Source of the DNA: Ichthyophis bannanicus
Lineage: Eukaryota; Chordata; Amphibia; Gymnophiona; Ichthyophiidae
Direction: 5' to 3'
Assembly: GCA_033557465.1 (NCBI GenBank)
Contig: CM066043.1
Span: forward strand, 111,590,278 to 111,654,277
Length of the DNA stretch: 64,000 bases
The stretch's first letter is position 1. Each line of letters opens with the position of its first letter. The notes below the pieces were generated by a model. The model was not told the origin of the DNA, did not search any database, and saw nothing but the letters and a program-made list of their open reading frames with translations. Of this stretch, positions 17,976 to 29,730 are shown in pieces. A program made the translations under genes and the position numbers.

Positions 17976-20900
17976 TCTTCTTAACTTTAACTTTATTCCA
18001 TATTTGATAGACCGCTTACGTTAAAAACATTTAAGCGGTGTACAAACAATATAAAAAGGCAGCACTGCAAACTACGGAAAAGGAACGCCAAAAATAATAG
18101 AAAAGAAAGGAAAGCATAACAACAATACAGAGAACAATAAGTAGCAAATAAATAGGGCACAAAATTAAAACCATGTACAACATTAAAACATAAGTTTAAA
18201 AACAATAAAAATTTATACAATAAAACCATAAAACGACCACCAATTAACAATATGCAAAACGAGAAATAGTAATTAACAGCAGTAAAAAGTAAAATAAACA
18301 AAAAACATAGACAACAATACCCAACGAATAACAAACTGCAAGCAATGATTAACAATAGTAAATAAACAAAAAGGACATAGACAAGACCACTAAACAAGGA
18401 CAAAGGGGAAAAGACAAGACTAACAAACCAAGACAGAACAATAACCAGGGACGGCAACAGGAAGGAAAATCAGAGGGGGAATCAGGGAGGGAGATTAAAC
18501 ACTTTTTGAAACAGGTGAGTTTTGAGAGTGGATTTGAACTGTGAATATGAAGGCTCTAAGCGGAGGGATGAGGGCAGGGCGTTCCATAAACAAGGTCCAA
18601 GAAAAAAGAAAGCAGCATGGCGGGTCTTCTCCAGATGGGCATGAGATGGGGACGGTAGAACCAGACGATTAGCATGAAGAGAGCGAAGCTGGCGGTAGGG
18701 TGTATGAAGCGAGATTAAGTCAGCCAAGTATAAAGGGTTATTAGTGTGGAGTGCACGATGAGTAAGGATCAAAAGTTTGTAGTGGAACCTGACACAGAGG
18801 GGTAACCAATGGAGCTGAATGAGAATGGGGGTAATATGATCAGAACGGCGGGTGAAGGTGATAAGACGGGCGGCAGTGTTCTGAATGAGCTGTAAACGTT
18901 TAAGTTGATACTTAGGGAGATTGGCCAGAAAAACGTTACAGTAGTCAAGGCGGCTAATAACAAGGGAAAGAGCAAGAGTGGCCAGGGATCCAAGGGGAAG
19001 AATCGAACGAACGGCACGGAGACGACGAAGAATGGCAAAAGAACGCCGAACCAAAGAAGAAATATGATCATGGAAAGAGAGAGAAGAATCAAGAATCACC
19101 CCGAGATACCGAAAAGAAGACACCAAAGGAACAGGGACAGAATCAATCATGGGTGCAACTGACGGACATGACCCCGAAAGTGAGACCCACATAGCAGTAG
19201 ACTTAGACGGGTTAAGAAGAAGGAAGTGCTGCGAAAGCCAAGAAGCCACGTGAGAAAGACAAGCGTTAAAAGCAGAAAGATCTAAAAGAAGAGGAGAGGT
19301 GTGAAAGAGCAAAATAATGTCATCAGCATAGACATAGCAAGACACAGGATATTGTTGTAGTACCAGGAGCAGAGGGGCCAGGAAAATGTTAAACAACAGA
19401 GGGGACAAAACAGAACCTTGAGGGACACCACATGTAAGAGGAAAGGAACTAGAGGACTGATCATTCAAAGTAACAGAAAAAGAGCGAGAGGTGAGAAAAG
19501 AACGAAACCAAAGAAGAACAGCACCACGTAACCCCACCTCAGCAAGACGAGTGAGAAGAAGAGTGTGATCAATTAAATCAAAAGCCGCCGATAAATCAAG
19601 AGAGACTAAAAGAGTAAGATCACCACGGTCATGTGCAACGTGTATTTCATTAAGAACAGCAAGAAGGACAGTCTCAGTGCTATGGCCCTGGCGAAAACCG
19701 GCCTGACGGGGGTGAAGTGTGTTTGTGGATTCAACATGAGAAGACAACTGAAGAAATGCAAAACGTTCAAGAAGTTTAGCCAGAAAAGGAAGATTTGAAA
19801 CAGAGCGCCAGTTTGCAAGGACAGAGGGATCAAGGGAAGGTTGCTTTAAAAGAGGATGGACGACAGCTGATTTCCAAGGAGAAGGGAACAAACCAGAGGA
19901 AAAACTTGTGTTGATGATAGTAGTGATAATGGGAACTAGTTGTAGGGAGGGAACAGACAACCAGCGGGAGGGAATAGGGTCAAGGGAACATGTAGTCTTA
20001 CGAGAAGTGGACAATATTGAAAGGATTTCAGCAGAACAGATCGGATGAAAAGAGGACCATGTATGGGAAAGAGCCCGATTGGGCATAGTGGTAGGTGACA
20101 GCGGTGCAGGGTCACTGGCAGCTGAGTTATAAGGGAAAAGAGGTGGCAGAGGTGGGTGTGCGGGGTAAGTGGGAAAGGAAGCACGAAGGTCAAGAACTTT
20201 CTGGGAAAAGAAAGAAGCCAGTGAATGAGGGTCGGGAGACTGAGTGATCATGGTGGGTGAAGAGCTGGTGGATGAGAGTTTGTGCAAAATCTGAAAAAGT
20301 TGGCGAGAAGAATTTGCCGCATCCTTAATTGCAGCTTCATAATGGGCTCGCTTGGCAGATTGAATAGCCGAACGGTACGCGGCGTAGAGTTGTTTAAAAC
20401 GGATGGATAAATCAGCCGAAGGGTGGCGAGACCAACGGCGCTGCATCTGGCGGAGTTGAGCCCGTTGGAGCCGTAGGCCAGGATGAAACCAAGAAGAATG
20501 ACCAGGATTGGGCAGACGAGGGCAAGGACGTAATGGCGCTAGCTGATCCAGGGCATCCTTTAGGAGAGAGTCCCAAAGGGAAGCCTGACAATCAGACGAC
20601 AGTGATGCAAAATCCGGAGGAAAAACAGAGGAAGCGGGGGGAAAGGAGCACAAGGTGTCAGAGGTTAAACGACGACGGAGAGGAGGGAGTGTAGAGGATA
20701 CCAAAGAAGGAGGTGTTTGAGTGGGGGAAAAAGTGACAGAAAATAAGACACAACGATGGTCCGACCAAAGGACATCAATCAGGGAGGGAGGGGAAATCTG
20801 AGCCGTCAACGTGGAAGAGGATACCACAAGATCTAAAGTGTGACCAGCAGTGTGGGTAGGGCCTGTAACATGCTGGTGAAAAGCGATATCCTGGAAGAAA

Positions 20901-21920
20901 TTCAAAAAGGCAAAGTCCCTTTGCCGACTAGGGTTGTTTGCATGAATATTAAAGTCCCATAAAATGATAATATTTGGAAACTGCAAAACAATATCGGAGA
21001 GGAACTGAAGAATTCCTTCCCAGCGTTCAGTAGAAAGGGAAGGTGGAAGGTAAAGAAGGAGGAAGTAAAGTGGGGGAGAAGAATGAAGACGGAGAAGAAG
21101 GGACTCAGGAAGTGCAGCAGAGGGGGATGTTACTTCTTTCAGAGAAATGGCAGAGCGGTAAAGCAATGCCACCCCTCCCCCCCCCTCTGCCTCACCTGGG
21201 AGAGGAGAAAGCCGAAAAACCAGGAGGCAGAGAGCTAGCGAGAACAGGGCTATCACCCTCCCTCAACCAGGTCTCCGTAAGAAAACAGAGATCAAGTGAA
21301 TGTTGAAGAATCAGATCAGACACCAATAAAGATTTAGACCTAAGAGAATGACAGTTAAGCAAAGAAACCTGAAACACATTAGTAAGGGCCAAGTCAGCAG
21401 ATGCAGAAGCCAGGAAAGGCCGCTGGGATAGAGGCCGTACAGATTTACAAGGAATTAGATTGCTGTTACAGCGAGCAAGAGAGCCAGGCAAACATTTTGT
21501 TGATGGCAAGGGGCGCCGCCCTCAATGAACAGGAATAGCTGACATACCTGAGTAGTGGACAGAATCCCAGAAACAATTTCCCAGAAAGGCTAAAGATATC
21601 CACAGGAAGAAAACTCCAGATATCAGAAAGATAGTATTCAACCGTGGTTGCGCCCCTCGCTCGCCCCAAGGAGCTCGACCAAGGAGCAGGACCTGCTCCT
21701 TGGTCGCGCTCCTTGGTCGCGCTCCTTCGGCGCGTGCCGCCACGGCGCGGAACGCCGTAGACAGATTGAATTTAAAGAGCACTGGTGTACCTGGAGGGAT
21801 CGCGACCGCGTGAACGCGGTCGCGTCACTTCCGGTTTGCACGGAGTGGGTCCGGAGGCACAGGGGAGCAGTAACACAGCAGGAGAAACCTGAAAAACAAT
21901 ATAGAACAGCTAAACAAGCA
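17976..21920 (-). mobile_element. L2-group LINE B, near full length, inserted in DIRS B gag
   Basis: The minus-strand element begins with a GC-rich 5' region (about 21640-21920) with short repeats of GGTCGCGCTCC type. ORF2 carries endonuclease and RT (18482-21509), followed by an A-rich 3' region (17976-18480) with ATTCCATATTTGATAG near its end. DIRS gag sequence lies on both sides. About 3.9 kb makes it one of the most complete LINEs here; borders are accurate to about 15 bp. Confidence 0.85.
18482..21509 (-). pseudogene. L2 B ORF2: endonuclease and reverse transcriptase
   Basis: The endonuclease starts LLNCHSLRSKSLLVSDLIL and LCFLTETWL in the frame 21509-21192. After one base change around 21200-21215 the rest is open for 924 codons: IIILWDFNIHANNPS, HTLDLVVSS, WSDHRCVLFS, then RT GFRQGHSTETVLLAVL, LLVSLDLSAAFDLIDHTLLL (motif A), LTCGVPQGSVLSPLLFNIFL (motif B) and CYVYADDIILLF (motif C). 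The C-terminal block is RLDYCNVFLANLP and HWLPLCVRFHYKLL. All RT catalytic residues are present; a single frameshift is the only obvious lesion. It would nick target DNA and reverse transcribe from the nick. Confidence 0.85.
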
Positions 21921-21929
21921 GGTGCAGGG

Positions 21930-23589
21930 GGAGCGGAGGTCTTTCGGGACAGTCGAGTCCGAGTGAGAGTCTCGAGTTCCACAGCCTTATCGGACATGGG
22001 CTTGCCGAAAAGGTTGTCACCTCGGCAGGGGACATCGACTAACTTGTCCTGTACCCAGGCCTGTCGGCGGGCACTGATGCCGGCTCCGGCTACTCGGGCC
22101 GACGCCTCGAAGCCGTCGTAGGCCGCCCGAGAAAGGAACTTCGAGCACTCTCGAATACTATCGGACAAGGCCAGGAACCTCTGCAAAGGTTCGTCGGAGA
22201 GACCAGCCGAGAACCCGGCGAGCTCTTTCGCCAGGTCTCGGAGGAACATGCCCATATACAGCTGGTATGTCTGGGCTCTGCAGGCAAGCATGGAACCCTG
22301 GAAGCACTTCCTACCGAGGGCATCCAGATTATGGGCCTCCTTACCCGGGGGCACCGAGGAGTGCATCTTTTGACTCTTAAGCCGATGCATTGCCGATTCC
22401 ACAACCATGGAGTGGTGTGGCAGTTGCGCCTTCTGGAACCCGGGGCTCTTGCGGACTCGATAAATCGAATCGATCCGCTTGCTTAACACCGGTGTCGAGG
22501 CCGGGTTTTCCCACATGCGGAAGAGCAGCCGCTCCAGCATCGGAGGGACCGGCACAGTAAAGGCCTCCTTCGGGGGAGAGTTGTACTGGAGAGCCTCGAG
22601 CTCTTCCGCGCGAGGCTCCTCCTCGGGATCCGCGGGGAAAGCCAAAGCCTTGGCCATATCCCGCACAAAATCAGAGAAGCGCGCATCCTCCGGAGGGGAT
22701 TGCCTTCGAGGCTCCGACTCGGGCGAGTCGGAGGGGACGCACCGGGTCTGAAAAGAGCCAGGCGACTCGTTCCCTTCCGTGTCCCAGTCCGACGCCTCCG
22801 TGGAGGAATCGAGGGGCTCCGTGCGGGCGAGGGTTCGTCCCAACGCCGACGACCTCGGTCCCGAACGGGAGGCCGAGGGAGACCTCGACCGAGGATCGAC
22901 TCGAGCATGCATCGACTCGAGGATCGACTCGGCCGCCGGGGTCGACTTGGGCGTCGGCGTCCCGGTGGTCTGGGCGGATGCACTGGCGATGCCGGTCATC
23001 CAAACCCGCTGCTGGTCCAAGAAGGCAGAGATACTGCGCTCCAAGGATGTCAATCTGAGGTCAAGCCCAGAAGACCCGGCAGCCACCGACTCGGGCCCCG
23101 ATGGCGTCGGGCCCGATGACGGTTCCGTAGGGGAGTCCAGGACGACAATAGTACTCACATGCGGCTCCACCTCGAGTCGAGGAAGTTTAGAAGGTCTCTC
23201 CGCCTTGGGACTTGGGGCGGCTGGCGGGGCTATGCGACCCGGCCCGCGAGGGACCAGGTGCGTCCTCCGACGCCGCCCGCGCGAGTTTCCTCTGCCGACG
23301 ATGCTCCCGGCCAGGGGACCCCCGCTCAGAGGAACTCCGACGGAGCTCGTGGCCGGAGTCACGAGACGTCGAAGCCTCCGACGAGGTCTGGGCCGGACTC
23401 GGGGTCAGAGAAGATTCGGTCCTTTTGCGATTGCCGACTCCTCAGCGACTTGGAGGACATCTTGCCACACGGACCACAGCTCCCAGAGTCATGGTTGGGT
23501 CCGAGGCAACGGAGGCAGAAATTATGCGTGTCTGTAAGAGACATTAATTTAGAACAATGATCACATTTTTTGAACCCGCTGGCAGCCAT
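21930..23589 (-). pseudogene. DIRS B gag-like protein (remainder at 17785-17975)
   Basis: It starts MAASGFKKCDHCSKLMS at 23589 with a Cys/His cluster (CDHC, CLRCLG, CGPCGK) that looks zinc-binding. A frameshift near 23358 joins it to a 500-residue frame: a Ser/Arg/Pro-rich region, then a helical domain with FSDFVRDMAKALAFP, PPMLERLLFRMWENP, LGRKCFQGSMLACRAQTYQL and SRAAYDGFEASARVAGAGIS. The L2 inserts just after this domain; the last 60 or so residues and the stop (17785-17787) lie beyond it. Role: probably nucleocapsid-like packaging of element RNA. Confidence 0.8.
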
Positions 23590-23662
23590 CGGAGGAAAAA
23601 GGGGCCCCCGCGAGGTCGAAAGACCGAGCAGCCAGGGGTGGAAAATAAGTGGCGGGAACGCC

Positions 23663-23770
23663 AGTTAAAAACTGAAAAAAAAAAAAAAAGAAAAAAAAAA
23701 AGAAATGTGAATGGACTCGATAAGGAAAAATCGAGGCCGGGCAGGAAAAGGACACGCGAACCGAGAAAAC
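23663..23770 (+). other. A-rich DIRS 5' leader
   Basis: An A-run interrupted by G (23673-23702) lies between the gag start and the terminal repeat. Similar A/G-rich leaders occur in Z (770-910) and C (48420-48560). Nothing coding is seen in it. Confidence 0.5.
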
Positions 23771-23839
23771 AACAAAGAATTAATCAACTTTTTCAACGGT
23801 GGTAAAAAACTACGTCTGTAGGGCTCCGCGGAAAAAAGA

Positions 23840-24000
23840 AGACTGAGCAAGATGGCATCCTTGGGCGGGAAGAGGACCGCGCATGCGCGCTGCAATCCCA
23901 AAGGCTTTCTTCGAAAGCTGGGGAAATTGCTCCGCGAGGGCTCCGTCGGCGCCGACGTCACCCATAAGTGAGGACTGACTTCCTGCTTGGTCCTGGAGAA
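23840..24000 (-). promoter_or_regulatory. DIRS B 5' terminus with promoter-like motifs
   Basis: Reading inward from the right end on the minus strand: a CRE-like TGACGTC (23954-23960), a GC palindrome, an NRF1-like GCGCATGCGCGC (23879-23890), an E2F-like TTCCCGCCC (23863-23871) and a YY1-like GCCATCTTG (23848-23856). All precede the gag ATG at 23589 by 250-370 bp. The same set recurs in copies C and D at their termini. Motif identity is seen in the sequence; promoter activity is inference. Confidence 0.55.
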
Positions 24001-25150
24001 ATTACTGGACACGTTTTTTTAAAAAAATATCACATGTTTCTTATCTCCTCTTTTACAATTCTTGTTCTTATTATCTCACTTTGCATTTTAAATTTAGGAT
24101 ACAGGGTAATATTTACAATGGGCCCATGCTCGATAAAGACATATCCCATAAGATGGTCTCATTCTCAGGATCCCTGACGTTGAGTTGGCGTGATTTAGTT
24201 CCATCCATAAACTTTACTTTCGGCACGCTCATGAGCGGCCCTATCAAACAATGCCTCTTCAATGAATCATCTTCAATACTGATGGCTAGGTTTTTAAAGT
24301 TTTTTCACACATATGTTCATAGGTTAGTAATTTAATTTATAGAAATAAGTATGTACTATACTTTGTTTTAAAATATTTTAGGTCATCCAATTATCATGAC
24401 ATTTTAATTTTTTTAAATGGTACACTGCAGCTGTCTTAATAAGTCTAAAATCCATATTTGTTCCGTAAAACTTACCTCTTTATTTGTCAGAAGTATAAAC
24501 CCGCTACACAAGTGCACAAAATTAAGAAACCGGTTGATACAGTTTCTAAATGATTTTATGTTACACGTTCCTCTTTTACGATCTCTTTCAATAAGATTTT
24601 AGTACATCAAGCATTTTTTACCTTTGAAGGATATTCATAATAGTCTTCAATTTGAGCAATACTATAGGATAACACACACTGCAACAATGTATCCCCCTCT
24701 GATTAAGTAGGTTTCTCTGGTATAACACAAATGTTTTGTAGCTAGAGTTACATGCAAAAGTTCTCCTTCACGTGAGACTCATCACAGGGTGCTCCAGTGA
24801 GTACTGATATGCTGCTCAAATTCATTTCAAAGCAATTTCATTTTAAAGCAATTGTAAGATTGTATGTTCCCTCCCTTTTTGTTGCTTTTAATTTTACCTT
24901 TTGTTTTCAGTAAGTAACATTTATACATTTGCCTCTGCCCAGTCGGTTTGTTTGTTTTACACATTTATTTATGTAGTCATATTAATATGTTTTTATATAT
25001 TTATTTATGCACATATGGTTTTTATGGTTTAATAATTTATGATATTAATGTTTTTGATTTTATTTCATTTTATTGTACAAGCTGCATACCCCCTGAGGAA
25101 GGCGTTGCCGAAACGCGTTGGGGTTTATCTAATAAAGATTCCTGTGAACA
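24001..25150 (+). mobile_element. Penelope-like element, part right of DIRS B
   Basis: AT-rich non-coding sequence of about 1.15 kb. It contains the second copy of the block seen at 13095-13330 (here 24190-24385) and ends in the hammerhead motif and AATAAAG sequence at 25088-25137. No long ORF is visible. The end at about 25150 adjoins L1 coding sequence. Confidence 0.65.
25088..25124 (+). ncRNA. Hammerhead ribozyme motif 2 (Penelope-type)
   Basis: The core CTGAGGA (25093-25099) fits CUGANGA and GAAA is at 25110-25113. Stem I pairs ACCCC (25088-25092) with GGGGT (25120-25124). Stem II pairs GGC (25101-25103) with GCC (25107-25109) around GTT. Stem III is the palindrome ACGCGT (25113-25118), with cleavage expected after GTT at 25119. 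It differs from motif 1 in the stem II loop and core position 7, but all catalytic positions are kept. Confidence 0.65.
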
Positions 25151-28070
25151 TCACACGTCTCTTGCTCCTTGTGTTCCAGTTGGTATCCAAGGACATCAAA
25201 GGGAACTAACTCGGCGTCCACAACAACCTCCCAACCCAGCAAATTAGTCAAATAGTCTTGTACTTGCTTCCAGTACTGCTGGATCTCTGTGCATTTCCAC
25301 CACATATGGGTCAGGTTTGCAAGGAGCTGGACATACCACGGACAGCTTCCAGCATTTGCTATCCTCATCTGCAGGGCCCACAATGGCAAAAAGTGGGCCC
25401 GGCATACCACCTTATATTGAAGTTCTCTCAAGTGTACACTTTTTGTTAAACCCGGGATAGATGCTATCGCACAAAGCATAGCGCCTTGACTCACTGTAAT
25501 CCCAAGCTCTGTCACCCACTGAGCTTCCAAATCGGAGTAACCTCTAGTCGGGACCCACTCCCCCAATTTCCAGTAAAACTGTAAGACGGACAGTATACCT
25601 CTATCCTCAAACTCAAAGAACTGCTCTGGACACTCAATGGTTCCTGATGACAGGGAATAGGGTCATGTGGAACGCAGCTACCCTCCCCAATACTGACAAG
25701 GGCAGCAGCCCCCAATCTCTCATCTTATTTTTCAGATGCCCCAGCAAAGTGTGATAGTTCAGTGTGTAGAGTCGCAGCAGGTCCCTCGGTCACTGAATTC
25801 ACAAATGAAGGCCTGTCCTGTCCATCTTAAGGGGAAACCAGGTCACTAGTTCTGCCGTAGCCGCTCCAGCACATCCAGTGCTTCTGATTTATCCATATTT
25901 AGTTTCAGACCAACTATGCCCGAAAATTCTAGCAAGAAAGGCAAAGACACGTGGACTCAACAAGTGAACCAACACTGCGAACGCCGACAATTTAAACTCA
26001 CTCTCCCCCTGGAGATGTCTGCTAGATAATATCCACAGTAAGGGATTCAGAGAACGTACAAACAGGAGGGGGAAGAGAGGACAACTCTGTCTCGTGCCCC
26101 ATAAGTCAAAAGCCTCTGACAAGGTCTCATTTACCATCACCGCTGCAGCTGGCAGGGAATACAAAACCTCATCATTTTCAGAAAAGGTGTCCCTAATGCA
26201 TATTCCAGTAGTACAGCAATTACATAATCCCATTCGACTCTATTGAAGGCTTTCTCCATATCAAAATTAGTGAGCAGGGAAGGCGGTCTCTGTTTATGGA
26301 CCCATTCCAGGGAGGCCACGATTTTTCACAAATTACTCACTGCATATCATCCCCTGACAAAACCTACCTAACATGAACCAGCTCGGGAAGTGGCAGAGCC
26401 AAATGGTCCGCCATGATTTTGGTCAACAGCTTTAGGTCAAAATTGATCATGGAAATGGATTTATGGGACTCTTCTTACAGCAGGTCTTTGCCACGTTTTG
26501 GGATAAGAGTAATAAAGGCCCGATTCACATCACGGGTAAATTCCCCCTTGTCAATACGCTGCTGATACAGCGCCACCATAAGTGGAACCAACAGGCCCTG
26601 TAGTGTTTTATAAAACTCTGCACTAAATCCACTCGGGCCTGGCGCCTTACAGCAATGTGCCTTCTGAATGCCCTTCTGCATCTCCTCAGCAGAGACTAGC
26701 ACCCCTAAGAGAGTAGCCTGCTGTTCCATAATCTGAGGCAATTGCACCTCCCAGAGGTACACTGCTATTTGAGTGGGGGATATACGTTCCCCGGCATACA
26801 ATATCTTATAGAACTCACAAAAAAGCCCTCCTATCTCCACAGTATTCCGATGCAATACCCTGCGGCTATCCCGCAAAGCCGCTACATAACATGAACCTTA
26901 TGCCCCTTTAAGCAGCGGGCCAACAATTTGCCATTTCTTTCCCCATACTGGTATAACTGGAATTTATAGTATAACACAGACTTCTTTGCCCTCTGGTGCA
27001 AGACTTCGTTGAAGATCGCTTGTGTTTCTAGAAGTCGAGCCCTGTGCTTGGATGCTGGGCAGAATGCATACTGTTTCCTATCAACCACCACTTGGCAATC
27101 TAAACGGAGAACACAAGTGTTCAACATTTTATGACACCACGCTGCATATACGATATCATCACAATGCAGAACTTCTTTGGCCATTTCCCAAAACAGCTTA
27201 GGTGCATCAACATGCTGGGCATGATTGCACTCAAAAGCTCTCCATTTCTTCCTCAAATATAAGGCAAACTGCTCATCCCAATACAACTCCAGTTCGAAGC
27301 GCCAGATCCGTGTCCCAGACTCCGGTACCTGCTAGACAAGGTCAAACCAAATCAGCACATGATCAGAGATTTCACTAGGACCAATGGCCGCCTCCTTAAC
27401 CAGATCAAACATGGATCCTGAAATAAGCAAATAGTCTGGGAGCTTGTCCCATGAGCCCAAGATACATAAGTATAATCCCGTTCCATGGGTCATAACACCC
27501 GCCATGGATCTATGAGATATAAGCGACTCTTCAGCTGATGGAGAATGTGAGTGACCCCTGCCATGACCTCACTCCTCCCCTGGGACGTATCAACCATGGG
27601 GTCCAGAACCCCATTCAGATCCCCTCCCACCACCAGCTGGCTTTCAGGGAATTGTTCTATAGTTGATGCTACTGTTGCAAAGAAATGTGGATCTTGGACA
27701 TTAGAGCCATAGAGCTTGCACATCACCATCGGGCTACCTTGAAGAGTCCCACTCAAATGACATATCACCTTGCCACGTCAGAGATCACAGTAGTACAGTG
27801 AAAGCAGACCTTTTTACTAAACAAAATTATCACTATTCCCTTTTTCCCCACTGCCAGGGCCCCTAACATCTGCCCCACCCAATCCCTTTTCAATTTAGAG
27901 TGTTCCAGGGCATTCTGATGGGTTTCCTGCAGAAACGTCACCTCATACTGCTAGCAGGTAAGAGCACGCAGGACCTTATGGTACTTGATCGGTGAACCCA
28001 GCCCACACACCTTCCATGATATAACTCTAAACCCATTTCCCAACCACAAAGGCTCCGACACACTTAACCA
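25151..28070 (-). pseudogene. L1 A ORF2: endonuclease, RT and C-terminal region
   Basis: In order on the minus strand: endonuclease N-terminus (SPIKYHKVLRAL, VTFLQETHQNALEHSKL near 27900-28020); VVGGDLNGVLDPMVD (about 27610); linker (LYYKFQLYQYGERNGKLLAR); RT start (KAPGPSGFSAEFYKTL, FITLIPKRGKD, near 26500-26680); motif A (LLTNFDMEKAFNRVEWDYV, 26230-26290); and the C-terminal CHC-like region LANLTHMWWKCTEIQQYWKQ (about 25290-25350). The motif B/C part (25890-26130) is badly decayed. No active protein can be made. The L1 assignment rests on motif order and the HMWW segment. Confidence 0.8.
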
Positions 28071-28799
28071 ATGCCAACCATAAGGGAGATCTCCCCCAGT
28101 ATAGAATCTCCCCTATTACTAACTATATGGACCGTCCCGGCAACCACACCGTGTCCACCAGGCTTCTACACTTCCTGTCAGCCTCCTGCACCTAACCGCT
28201 TCCCCCTTCTCTCTCCCCACCTCCCTTCCCCTCCCCAAGTTATCCTCATCTCTAGGATCACTCACTGATGTGTTGAGCAACCCCCACATACACACACACT
28301 CCAAATACCACCCCTCCACCATTCAATTGCCCTCTACGCTCTCATATCCTACCCCACCGCTCCAGCTATGCAGTTACCAGTCCCCTTTCCCTATAACCCC
28401 CTGCCACCTCAGTGCAGGATTCAGGTCAATTGCGGCACCTCAGATAAACACTTCGCTCCTGAACACCCACCCATCCACACCCCCTCTCCCCAAACAGGCA
28501 CAAATTCCAATGCAACAAGAACACATGGGGAATAAGGGGGAGGACAATTCAACAAGGCTTAAGGTATGAAGGGGAATAGGGAGGCAAGAACAAAAGAAGT
28601 CCCATGTAGATTCCAGCCCTGCGGCCAGGTACGCACCCACAACCCCCGGGACCAAGGGCACCCTTGGGCTGCAAGACCCCTTGAATGAACGGAGTCCCCA
28701 ACAATCTTCCCAGCACACCCGAGCCAGCCAAAAGCCTCAGGGGCAAATCCCGGGCAGGCAGGGAGCCAAAGGAGCTGGTTCCTAGAGTCCACACCCGTC

Positions 28800-29730
28800 T
28801 CAGTTCAACAAAATAACAGTTTGCATCCCGCCCTTCACGGGCGCCCAAATGGTCCAGTCCGTGTCTCGGCCACCTGTAGGAGCTATTAACACCACTTGGA
28901 GTGCACCCCACTCAATGGCTGTGTACAAACTGTCATCTGGCCTCCTCTCCAGCTCCAGATGGCACAATACACCACACACATTTCTGGCCGAGTCTGCATC
29001 CTCAAACACTTGCGAGGTCCCACTGTGAAATATATGGAGGCGGGCTGGGTATGGTACAGTAAATTTTGTCTTTGCTGCTACCAGCCATTGACAAATTCCG
29101 AAATATGCCCTCCACCATTGACTTAGTTGCAAGGAGTAGTCCTGGAAGATATTAATCCTGTGCCCCTCATGCTGGATAGGCCCCCAGCCCTGAGCAGCAC
29201 GCAGCACTTTATCCTTTTGAACATAGTTCAGAAACTGGGCTAAAACCTCCTGTGGGTGTTGGTCAGCAGCACGGGCCGGTCCCACCTAGTGGGCGCGCTC
29301 TATTTCAAGTTTGCCTCAGTCCTCTCTAAGCATAAATGATAATGGCAGAAGGGTTTCCAAGAAGCCTCTTAACTCCAACTTTAGCCGGTCTGGGTATGCC
29401 AATACAGCGCAGATTGTTGCGGCAGCTTCCATAATCCAAATTGTCGACTTTTTCCATTTGCTGCGCCACTGAGTCCTTCAACAGCCAGATCTCTTTTGCC
29501 GCCCTTTCCACTGTGTACTTGGCTTGGGAAATACGCTGCTCTGCCTCCTGCAATCTCCCACAAAATGCCTTGAAGACACGAGTCAGAGTCCATCTTCCCA
29601 TTCGCCACATTGAAACAGCCCGCCAGCGCACCCACCATACCTGTGCTTACCTTATCAACAAGCACCGTTTGGGTAGGAGAGCTCGGGGACTTTGGGGCTT
29701 CTACCACCTTGTGAGCCACCAGCACCGGCT
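28800..29730 (-). pseudogene. L1 A ORF1 (RNA-binding protein)
   Basis: The upstream part (29730-29330) has heptad-like coiled-coil sequence (EQRISQAKYTVERAAKEIWL) and the RNNLRCIGIPRPA segment that precedes the RRM-like domain in L1 ORF1 proteins. The downstream part (29285-28800) holds the C-terminal domain: VLAQFLNYVQKDKVLRAAQG, INIFQDYSLQLSQWWRAYFG, PYPARLHIFHSG. A stop or frame change separates them at about 29290-29330. ORF1 normally trimerises and binds LINE RNA. Confidence 0.75.

Larger units (their letters stand above)
14026..24000 (-). mobile_element. DIRS retrotransposon B, full span, with nested SINE and L2
   Basis: Both ends are present: the left (3') inverted terminal repeat with internal complementary region (14026-14372) and the right (5') terminus (23840-24000). 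Gag, RT-RNase H and tyrosine recombinase are in the expected order on the minus strand. A SINE at 16182-16479 interrupts RNase H and a 3.9-kb L2 at about 17976-21920 interrupts gag. Without these the element would be about 5.7 kb. It lies inside a Penelope-like element. Confidence 0.9.

Noticed and set aside
22483..22983. Arg/Pro-rich collagen-like frame on the minus strand
   Set aside because: It is an alternative frame of DIRS B gag with no conservation beyond composition.
24948..25085. Hydrophobic Phe/Tyr-rich short protein on the plus strand
   Set aside because: It arises from AT-rich non-coding Penelope-like sequence and has no conserved motif.
28270..28569. Pro/Thr-rich plus-strand frame in the C-rich stretch
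   Set aside because: Low-complexity spacer between L1 ORF1 and ORF2, with no similarity to a protein family that I can see.
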